Program-made: the position numbers and the translations under genes
Notes under the pieces: model-generated
Databases searched by the model: none
What the model saw: only the letters and a program-made list of their open reading frames with translations
What the model was told of the DNA's origin: nothing
Source: Norana najaformis
Lineage: Eukaryota; Annelida; Clitellata; Crassiclitellata; Hormogastridae
Length of the DNA: 64,000 bases
Assembly: GCA_964023275.1 (NCBI GenBank)
Contig: OZ029927.1
Location: 1,434,817 to 1,498,816 of the forward strand
Direction of reading: 5' to 3'
In this document: positions 10,273-22,200 of the stretch, one piece after another
How the letters are laid out: the number at the start of each line of letters is the position of its first letter
Numbering within the stretch: the stretch's first letter is position 1

Positions 10273-13200
10273 ATGGGCGAGAGGATAAATTATCCGTTAA
10301 TGTATCGCATTTCTGGACCCATGCCTACGTGTGTCGTCAGTTCCGTTCCGGTGGCCAAACAGTCTACACAGGTCGTTCAGTCGTCGCCATTGTTGGAAAC
10401 CGTCCGCCCTTTATTACGAAAACACCCAGAAGACTACATCCGAGAAGCTGCTAGATTTGGTCTTCAGTTTGATGAAGATGTTTTGCGTGAGCATTGCTTC
10501 CACTTGCTTCCATACGATCCAAAGTATTTGAAGGAAGTCACTGATCCAACCGGATTACTTTGTTTAAAAGGAAGGTCAGGAGCCAGTCGAAATCAAGCTT
10601 CTCTCCGATACAAAGCAATTTTGAGGTCAACTAGACAAGTTCCGGCAAAACTTGATCCAGTAATTACAAAGAAAATTAGACATGCAACAATTGATAATCA
10701 ACTGTTACGGAAAGAAATTCCGAAAAATCAGACAAATCTGCCAAAACCTCTAAAAGAAGATGCCAAGAGTCAAGGAGTGTTTATTACTGAGGATTTATCT
10801 GAAGGTGTGAAAAACTCTTGCTCAAGTATTCAGCCAAGTCGCTGGGATGAGTATGTTATGTCAAGTTTAAGTGAAAACACAGCACACTGGATTGTCCGAG
10901 GCAAGATGTCACCTGGGAATCATCGAGATAGAATGTCAAGGTTTCTCCAGACAAGGTATGGTCCAGTGAATGAAGATGCAGGTAAAGAGCTGGTGGAAGA
11001 CAGCATCAGTGAAGTGGATTTTTCCCTGAAACCAGCTCCGCCATGTGAAAAACACTACAAGAAGAGCAATGAAGTGTAAGCATGTCCCAGGTGACTCTCC
11101 CAGTCACTTTAATGCCTTCCTTTTGCCGACATAATCAGTTGGTGATTGGTTGATTGATTTCGTTTGATTGATGGATTGCTTGATCATTTAATCAGTTGAT
11201 GAAATTGACTGTTTGATTGGTTGATTAGTTAATCAAATTTGCTTAATTAATCGATTGATTGATCTGCTGCTTTGATAAAGACTGATTGTACAGTGATTAA
11301 CTGATTGCTAGATTTTTTCATTTAAATAGTCCTTACTTTCATCTCACCCCTATATGTCCATCTCTCCACAGATAGGAAGATAGATGTTTGAAGACTTACA
11401 AGGTGCTGTAGTATGTACTGGTAACCTGTTCCATCTATAGCCACGTCAAGGTGCCTCTGAGCGTGAGAATGCCGGTTTTTGTCCTGATTGTGACTTATTT
11501 CAGAGATTTTAATCTCAGGCTTGCACAGTCCATGCACGGGAATCTTAAATGGCATGGCGCTCATTCAAATGGGCAGCAATGGTGAAAGATCTCACATGAT
11601 AAATTCTTTGAAAAAATTAATAGGGTTGAGGCCAAACAATCGATATAGAAAAACGATTGTTTTTACATTTAACATTCATCCCAGTGTTTCTCCATCCCTT
11701 CCTCCACTGAAGATCAGTTAGGTGATTAAATTTATTGATTAACTTTCTGACTTGATTGCCTGATTTATGATTGATAAGCTGATTGATTTAATTGAAAACT
11801 TCTTGATTTCTCTGTTTATTGAGTTGTTTACTGACAAAATAATTTACTGTTTCATTATTTGATAGTGTTGATAATCAATTTGAATTATGAAAGGTTTGAT
11901 AGAAACACCATTATGCTTCAATATTTAATACTGAATCAATTAACTGTTGACTTAGGATGACATATTCATTGTGTTTGTGGCATGTTTTTAAGGATGCTTG
12001 AGAAAGTTCAGGAAATCGTTCAGGCCCAAAATCGTCTTGAATCTGCTGCAGAAAGTGAACAAAGCATTGCTTTCTACCATCTTCCCACTGGAAAACTTCA
12101 ATCCAGCAAAACTCAGATTCAGGTGGAAACAGGTCAGTTCAGTGCTTTTTCACTGTCTTTGATTTCTGATCATATAATTTAATGTTAATGTGCCTTTTTT
12201 AGAAAGTAGATTTTGCCAGCGTTGGTTAGCCGATGACGAAGAGATGAAGAGCAGACCCTCAAAGCTAAACCTGAGAGGCAGCCAGGGGCATGAAGTGTTT
12301 GTGACTTTGCTTTCTTAGCTTTGGCACATGAGGTTGGGTAACCCGCCAGAGTTTCTGACCGACAGTGTACAGTGAGTGTGCTCATTTTATAGCCGAGTTT
12401 TAAGGGGGCATAAGGTGTGGCAGAAACATTTCTTCTGGCTTTTTGGGGATGAATCATGCTGTAAACTGACAAAACCTCTTCTCTGAACTGCTTTTTTACT
12501 TAGTGGTAATCGAATTATGACACGGCTGACTATAATAGCTATAGGCCAATGACCAAAATGTTAAATAATTGCTTAACACAACACTTTACTTTCACGCTAT
12601 GTGACAGTTATTTGCTTGCTAAAATTTTGATTCTACTTAGATCAAAGTATATATGGTAAATTGTTTTTGGATTTCCAGACATCGTAAATAAGACGGCTGA
12701 GAATGTTGAAGTTACGCCATATCGAGTACCTTCTCCACCAACCCTGAAAGACATTCTGAACCCAAAAGTTGGTGATAAGTGCTACCACTCATCAAGCCAG
12801 TTTGTGCAAGATTGGCTAACTGGGAAGTATCTTTTAATTGTCACCACCGTCTTATAGGTGAAGACTTTGAAGAAAATTTTGTATTATTATGACAGATAAA
12901 TGTTATATAATATAAAACTCAAAATTTCTAAGTGCCACATCAATCTCATCGACTCTTTTACTGATCCCGAATGCAACTCATCAGGTTTCACAGGTTATGT
13001 ACAATTTGCCGGGATACAAAAGACAAACCCAGAAAAGACCTGAGTCCTGCTTGATTATGGTCATACAAGCTGCATCAGGGGTACCAGCTTATTTACTGGC
13101 CCTGTATCATGTCTAAGTGGCATAGGTAATGTGGTGTTCTTCCAGTTTAGACAAGAGTCTATAAAGTGACCTTTGGGTGGTAATCTTGTGGTAACAAGGT

Positions 13201-16200
13201 AATATATTGAGGTAGTGTTTATAGCTGAATTAAATTTATGGTTTATATAATCTAATATAATGTAACAGAACATTTATATAGCGCCACCCAAAAGGACTGC
13301 TTACACAGCTGTGTGACTGATCTACACAAGTGCTATTAAGGTAGCCAGAGAATGTTTGTTGGGCTGAATCAGTTGAAGTGGTACGTATGTCTGCAATCAC
13401 GTTTCATCCAAATCTCAAATCACTGATCTTGATGTACATTTAGGTGGGAGACCGATTCACCAAAAGGACCCGGTTCGGATAAAGACGGACTCAGACAACA
13501 TCTACATGAAGAAACTGCGAAAAACGCTTCCGTATAAATCAGCAGAGTGGTCAAATGAGGACAGTGAAAATGCTGCAACCAAAAGTTCTGGCACGTCAGC
13601 CACAGTTAAACACAGACGGGGTGTTGAGAGATGGCAAGCCCTCCCAGAGAAGGTTGAGGTATGGACTGGTTTTCTGAGTTATTCTAAGCGGTGGCTTTAG
13701 ATTAAAATTGGAACACATTTTGCTTTTTCGCTCCAGTTCTTTTACCACTGCAGTCTAGCAACCAGCGAATGTTGCATACATTTTCAAACTACCTGAAGTG
13801 CAGTGCACTTGTTTAGTTCAGTTAAATAGTCTTGTGTACAGTGATTTTTGAGAGATACTCCAGAGACTTGTCATAATTGCATGCTTTACTTTTAAGGTTC
13901 AGAACACTGGCCTTCCATCATATCTTAATACTTTGTTGACTCCATATCACCCTCCTAGATTCTTGCATTCTTCTCATACTGGTTTGTTTTAAGAACCTAG
14001 GTTAAGGACAACTGGTTCAGATCACGTGCCTTTCACGTGACAAAAGGTTCAGATCACGTGCCTTTAGCTGCTATGCTCCTCACAGTTGGAATCATCTACC
14101 ACAATAGGCCTGACTTGCAAGTTCACTATCATCTTTTAAATCACTTCTTATGACTAACTACTTCACCCTGGCTTTTGCATGATTCCATCTTGACCCCTAG
14201 TGAAAATACATCTGCACCTAAAATTCAGGTGTACTGACATTGCGCGCATTACAATTGCTTTAAATTAAATAATTAAATAAATAAAATAAATAACGTGCTT
14301 CAGTATAACACAAATTCTGATATAACATGGTCAGGACATGGGTCCGAGTATTCAGCTATAGGAAATAACCTCATCGTAACATGGTTTTGTTAAAAGCAGC
14401 TTTTCTTATGGTCCCAAAGACAGCTTTATAGTGAGTTCCTGGTGTACTTTAAAGGTGCTACATTAAGTAATACATACATACACACATTCAAACAGACATA
14501 CAAATGTACATGTACACATACACATAGACGTGCATACATGTATATGCAAATACATTCATCCATACTGCAACAAATATATATATTTGAATCTTTGAAGTTG
14601 TTCCATTAATAACTAGTTAAAGCTGATGAGCTTTAATTGATTAGAAATGGGGTTGGCTTTTGACTGAACCACAGAAAAGAGAACAATAACAGTTCAACAA
14701 CTTACAAATGCCTCTAATTGGATCGATTTTAAACAGTCAGTACCGTTTATTGAGCATCCGATGCTAGCAGATTCATTACTCATAGTGAAATGATCGAATG
14801 ACATTGGAAATATTTTTCAGGAAACCAACGGGTCTCAGTTGAAACCCATTCTGCCTGCTACCAGTCGCAAACTCAGCGTTGGTCAGAACGTCGTTCTGCA
14901 TGAGTCAGTGATGACTAACATTTGTAAGTGTTTCATAATTCTCCTAAAAACAGTAACAAGCAATTAGTGTGGCTGTCAATCATTACAACATTGCTGATTG
15001 GAATTTTCTGAGTAAGTGGAAAAGATAAAGCAATTACATTACTATTATTATTATTGATACTGTTATTATTATTAATATTACTACTGCTACATCTGCTACC
15101 ACCACCGCCAGCACCACCACCACTATTATTATTATTATTATTATTATTAGTGTTTTTGCATTTATGATGCGTGCAAGGTCATTAAATCTCAATCTGAGAC
15201 GCGACTCAATTGTGAGTGAAGGACTTGATCAAGGTCCCTACAGAGTGACTGTCTAAGGAGAGGCTCGAACCCATGCTTTCTGTATTACAAGCCGAGTGCT
15301 CTATCCAGTCGGATACCATGCCTTGAACATTAGTTTCCTGTGTTACTATTTAATTTATTCAACATTGCAACATTAACTCCATTTACCCAAGTAATTTTCC
15401 AAAATGATTAAGATTCTTCTCAGATTAAGCAATTACATTGATGGTAAACTGCTTTTGAAGTGATTCAAAAGGCATTTTATGTGTCAGAACCAGATGTTTC
15501 CTGTGATAATATTTAATTTATTCAACGTTGCAGTATTAACTCAACTTACCCAAATACTTTTCCAAAATGGCTCCTCTAACTGCTTGCAATATGACAAGAT
15601 GGTGCACCCAATACTAGTGTCTACTGATGACTGTTCTAACGTTTCCCACATCCCATAAAGGACGTGGGGCTGGTGCTATTTCCTCTTTGTATACTCTAGA
15701 GCCAGCAATGGGTGAATCCCAAAGTACTGCATCGTGTACTTAATAGTCAGTATTTTTGTTTATTTTTATTGCGCATATATATGCAAGGTCTACAACCCTT
15801 TCCCATTCTTTGGTTCTCTTTTGCTCAGTCTGCTCGATGCTCTTTGTTGCTAGCGGTTGTGCATTGAAGACTGTTCCCAGGCCTTGCACAGTATGCTTTA
15901 CAGACCAAAGAGAGACTCGAACTTGCGCATGCCCAGCTACAGATCAGCACTCAACCAGTCAACCACCGTATCGTGCTTGCAGAGGTTTTGAGAGGTTCTG
16001 AATAGGTTCTATAGTAAGTGTGTTGATACATATATACATGCATACTTATATACATATGCACATACAGACAGACGTACGTGCATACATACATTCGTACATA
16101 CACTGAAATACATACGTGCATGCATACAGGATATATGTACATATGTGCATACCTACAGATATGCACATATGCATGCATGCATGCAGTACATACATTCATA

Positions 16201-19200
16201 CATACAGGACCCATAGGTGGCCTGCGCTGTGCCACTAGTGGCAGCTTTTGGCTAGTTACAGGTCGGCGTGGTCTCAATGAACCTGACTGTGAGGATTATA
16301 TTTAGTCATTGCATTATTTCTGTGTTGAATCAGTGAGTGAATGGAGGTCACAGTGGCGCCTGGAAATGCACGACACAGAAATGAGCGTCGAGGATCTTGT
16401 ACGAGAAATGGGCGACTTGCACGTCAACGTCCGGATAAAGGCCATCGTCACTTGTTCGAGGGCAGCCGAGTATCGAAGGGTGGACAAAAAGTTGAGGACA
16501 GAGAGTCAGAGACTTCTGCCAGAGGAACTTTTTGTAGCCCTTGAGCTGTGTCTGAGCGATGAGAACGAGAGAGTGCGTACAGCGGCCGCGATAGTTTTGT
16601 ACTCGTTGGAAAGACCTCTTCCTGAGGTGGGTTATTCTGCTCACAGGTTGGTCAGTAGATATTTGTTCTTGTGTCTTTGGCAAATTACTGCCACCCTCAG
16701 CCAAACTTATGTGGTCTGACTGCAAACAGCTTTAACTTTTAACTTGACTAGAACATCAAAATTATCATCTTAGTTGATGGTGTAGTCATTAGCATTGTAC
16801 TCTTTTCAAGAATGGTTATTATTACTGTTTATGAGAGCAAGGAAATAAATAAACACAAACTTGGTGTGTATGAATGATTGTATAAGGCCTCCATGACCTC
16901 CATGGCACTGGTATCTAACACATTTGGCATCAGTATTTATATATGTATGTATGTATTTATATATTTTTGTGGTATGTATGTATGTATGCTGTATGTATGT
17001 ATGTGTGATGTATGTATGCATGTATGTATGTATGCATGTATGCTGTATAATGTATGCATCCATGTGTTTATGTATGATGTATGTATGTATGTGTATGTTT
17101 CTGAACATTTATATAGTGCCTTTTAAGGATGTCTCAGATGCACTGTGGGTATGAGTGTCTGAGGATACACTCCTATACTGACTGCATCTTGTTGTCTCTT
17201 TCTATGCTGGAGACATAAGATTATGCACTTACACTGGTGACTTGTTTAATTTAATCACTCGTTTTTCTTAAAGGCTGAGGACGTTCTTCGCAAGACCCTG
17301 CAGCAGGACCAATCGCTCAATGGATGGACAGCTGCCCGATGCTTGGCATGTTACGGAGAATGCGATTACCTGGTTGTCGGAGAACTGGTCGGTCAGCTGT
17401 TCAGCAGCAAGGATGAAGAACGAAGAAGGCAGGCCACCGAACACCTTGTGCAACTCAGCCGATTATCTGTATGCTATGCTGTGTTTGGTTGGTTAATGTT
17501 ATTCAGTTGCCCCAAATTTCTTTTTATCCCTTATTTTGGAAGGTAATCAAATCTAAACTATTATAGTGTAATCAGACAGCTGCCCTGATTCTTACTGAGA
17601 GTAAAAATACTTTTCCAACACTCATGCAACCACTACATAACATCACTAAGATAGCGGCTTCTTAGGTGCTCATGCAACATTTTCTTCTGATATTGAATTG
17701 TACCTTTTTAGGTCTATTAGATAGCCATGTTTTAGTGCCATTGTGAGGTTCCTAAAAGGTGCTAAATAAATAGCCATATGCACACATACATACATACAGA
17801 CATATATACATTTATGTATTGCCTATGCCTAAGCTGGTTCTCACGACTTAGCTTTCACTGGGCGCTGTAGAGATTACGATTATGATACACATAGAGGATA
17901 GTAAACTTCTAAAGTACTTCATACATGGTTGTCTAAAAGTCGCAACTCATGATAAATGTCAAATGTTTCTTGAGATGTACAAATGTCCATGGTAAGATTG
18001 TTTCTTAAGGACAGACTCGTCCGCTTCAAAGCACAAGTTGTTTGTACTTACTATTGTAATAGTAAGCTTTTCATTTCTTCAGTTTTAGTCCCCAAAACCA
18101 AATCAAGAGAACATGCTTGTTTGCAGGTCATAACTTATTATTCATTATTTAAATGTCTTGATATGTATATACATACTTATATACCCATAAATATAGGTGC
18201 ATGCAAATTTTAGATACATGCAACCACTACATAACATCACTAAGATAGCGGCTTCTTAGGTGCAACTCAAGAGATGAAGTCTTCTCATACCTGGACTTTA
18301 TGATGACTTCACAATATTGGCAGAAATGGTAGAGGTGCTCTTGCTGTTGTTGGAGGTCATGATGGGCGAGGAAGGAAGAACCTTGGGACTGAAGCTGAAC
18401 TGGGATAAAACTCAAGATTCACACTGCCACACAGTATGTCCTTGAATAAGTGGGTGTCCTGTGCTTAGTTTTTAAGTAGCGCTTTATAAAATTGATGAAG
18501 TTTGTGAAATTGTCTTCAGACACTTGTGCACTCGATGATCGCTGAGAGACTCAACAGTTGCAGCTGGGTCGATCGTCTGACGGCTTGTAGGACCATTTCT
18601 GTTCTTCAGGGTGATATCAACAAGGTGTGCACTTCACTCAGATGTCGTCTAATGTGAAAATTTCAGTGCTACCTTTCATTCATTCCTTCTTTCATCCATC
18701 CATCCATTATCTATTTATCTATGTAGGACTTGGTAAACAATTATTTAGAGCAGGCGGCTTGTAACTCGGAGGGTACGGGTTCAAGCCTCCCCTGAGATGG
18801 TTACTGTGTAGGGAACTGAGCAAGTGCTTCACTCACAATTGCACAACACCTTCAACTGATGATTAGTAATTAAATAGTGACCCTTAATAAATGAAGAAAT
18901 AATATCCATTCATTCATTCATTCATTGTATTTGGCTTGATACACATATTATCAGTAATATTAATGACAGCTTATTGCTAAATACCATAACGCTTATGCAT
19001 AGTTGTCTCGTTGGCTCTGCTCCATCATATCTTAGGGACTTCTGCATTTCGGTCTCCTTGGTTCCAGCCCGTATCACTCTCCGGTCGGCCTCCCTTGGAC
19101 TCCTGACTGTCCCTCGTATGCGCACTGCTACAGCGCAGTCTAGAAGCTTTGCCTATGTTGGACCTAATAGCTGGAATCGCCTTTCCTGAGAGCTCCGGCT

Positions 19201-22200
19201 TGAATTCCTCAGTTTGTCCCTTCCACAGTTTCGCAAGCACCTGAAGTCTGTATTATTTGACAGTGGTCTCACTGGTTCGGATCAGGAGCGCCTCCGACGA
19301 GTCTATTCTTGAAGTGGCGGTTTACAAATGTCAGATTACAATTACAATTGATGATGTTCACTGTCATTGATTTAAGACAAGGTAAGACAAAGATTTGATT
19401 AGGTTTCATTTCAGATGGAGCTTTGGAGGACAGTCCAATATGGGGGATTATGTTGGATAACTGATCTAAAGTTGCCAATTTCAGACACACAATCTGTTAA
19501 TGCATTTTCCTATTTTTTATTACTGCTGCACTTTTATTAAAATTTATGTACTGAAATTCATTAAACTTTATTGAAATTTAATAAAAAATGTTCTTCACAT
19601 CTCCTGCAATGCAAATGTTTTCTAAAGGATCTGGTCAGCAAACTGAGTCATGTGATGTGGAACGATTGGCGCTTGGAGGTGCGAAGGGCTGCTGCGCACA
19701 CTTTGGGACAGACACGTCATGGCGTAGACATCCACAACCAGCTGGTTGAAAAGTTGCAGCATGGCGATGAACGAACCAAATTAGAGGCCATCAGCAAACT
19801 GGGTGACTTGGGTGGGTAATGTCTAATTCTTCTACAATAAAGAAAATAAAGATAAAGAAATTTTTATTTGCTTTACTTTAGTAAAGATTCGTTTTTATCA
19901 GTTGAATCAGTTTGATAGAATACCTACAAATATTTTTTTGTAACTATATCATCTGTGCTGTTTGCAAAGTTTGCAAACAATACCGGAATCAGATGTCAAC
20001 ACAATCTACTCTGGAAACTTATATATCTCTGGTATCGTAATGCACCAGGCATCAATCGATGGTTGGTTTTAAGCAAACCTGCATTCCAAAACCCCAGGCA
20101 GAGATTTCCATGAAACCCATGGGGCAGAGGCCAAGACAAGACCCGAGAAGTTCACCTAGCAGCGTGCGACAAGGTTGCGATTGAGATCTTGGGTCTCCAA
20201 GACGAGACCAAGATCTGTTTAACGTCGCAGAAGCTCTTCTCATTTAACTGATGTTAGAGTTTGAAAAGTTAAGAGTTTGTTCGTTGCAAGTGATTGTTGT
20301 AAAGCTGGAGAAGGTCTGAATTAGCATTGTTATGCAGCTTGTGGAGATCAACCAATAAAATTTCAATCACAGTTGACAGCTGTTGCTTAGTCAGAGTCTC
20401 TAGCCTGGACTGTGCCAAAGATGAAGAATGAAACCAAGCTGAATGTAGCATTCGTAACACATGGTTATGCTGATCAACTGATCATTCCAGGGTTCAAACA
20501 TCCTGAGGGATAGAAGTAGTTTTGCGTTATTGTCTTACATGCTGAATTGTAATAGTCGAAATGCTGTCATCAACTCTGTAATTTATAATATATGAGGTTC
20601 GTAGCTGGCAGTATAAAGTAAAGTATCCCATATCCCACAAATGAGATGTAGGGGAGGTGCTAATTTTCTTTTCTTTAGGTCCTTGAGCTGGCAGTGGATG
20701 AATCCCAAGGTCCTGGACATGGAGCCTGTTTATCGCAGGACTTGCCATTTACATCCCAGCTTATGCCAGTACCAAATTATACTGCTTGGTGACAGAGGCA
20801 CAATGTGCACAAACAACTTACCCAGGATCATTACACAGTCGAAACCGCAACTGCATGATCATTGATCAAACGTGTTACTGATAGACCACCGTGCCACATA
20901 CATATGTACATACATACATGTAATGTATGTATGTACATATGTACACAGAATCATAAAGGCATTGGTTATTTTCTTAGACTGCTTGTTTGTCTTTCTGGTG
21001 CAGGAATCATGACAACCAAACTGTTTCCTGTTTTCCTGAAGTGCTTTGATGACAGCTGTTCTTCTCTGAGGATGGAAGCTTGTGTTGCCTGCATGAATCT
21101 TCGTCTGATTAACGATGCAATTCTGACCAAACTAGTCTCAATGGCTGCCAATGACCGCATCTGGAAAGTCAAAGCACTAGCAATGCAAGGTATGCACACA
21201 CATGCATACATACATACACACATACGTACATACACTTACATACATACATAGTACATATATACACACATACATACTTAGTACATACATATATACACACATA
21301 TGTACATACTTAGTACATACATTCATACATACACAAACACGCATGCATACAGACATACATACACACATACTTAGTACATACATACATACAGGTACATACA
21401 TACATACACTTATGTACACATACGTAATTACATACACAATTTTACACATACATACATGCACACATGCATACTTGCGTAAATACAAGATTTCTGGTGTGCC
21501 ATGAAAGTTCTCTCTAATCTAATCTAATTCAGCCAAAAATGCTCGTGGCCTCTGGTGCCTGTAGAGCTAAGACGTGTTTTAACTGACTGGGTTGTAGTTT
21601 GGTTCAACAAATTTCTATGTAACTCTGTTTTAGCTCTGGGATCCAGTGGAGTTGTAACCGAGGCTGTGAGGAAGACTCTGGTCTGGGCTTTTCGTTATGA
21701 CACAGAGGCAGGCGTTCGAGCAGAGGCATGTCATGCAATCACTGCTCTGCAGCTGAAGGGAGATGACGTTGTTCAGATTCTGCAGGAACGATATCTTGTT
21801 GAAACAAGCGACCTAGTCAAGCAGTAAGGGATTGATGTCTTAATTAAATAGAATCCAATTTTAGTCTGATATCATTGTGCCTGCAACTGACGAGTCTACA
21901 TCTATATGCCAGAGATATGGCAAGTATGTTTGTATGTATGTATGTATGTATATATATATATATATGATGTATGTGTATGATGTATGTATGATGTATGTAT
22001 GTATCTGTGATGTCTGTATGTATGTATATACCAGTATGTATATACATATGTGTATGCATCCTTGTATGTAAGCAGGTATCTGAACACTTGTATAGCACAT
22101 TTTAAGAACCTCACAAAGGTGCTAAAACATTGCTGTGAGGTACCTCAGATGTGTGTATGCCATTAGCTGAACATTAGCAGCCGCTGTATAAATAACCTGA

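Noticed and set aside
13444-13450. Alternative acceptor for HEATR4-like exon 4 at 13444
   Set aside because: It shifts the frame and gives an immediate stop; the acceptor ending at 13450 keeps the frame with both neighbouring exons.
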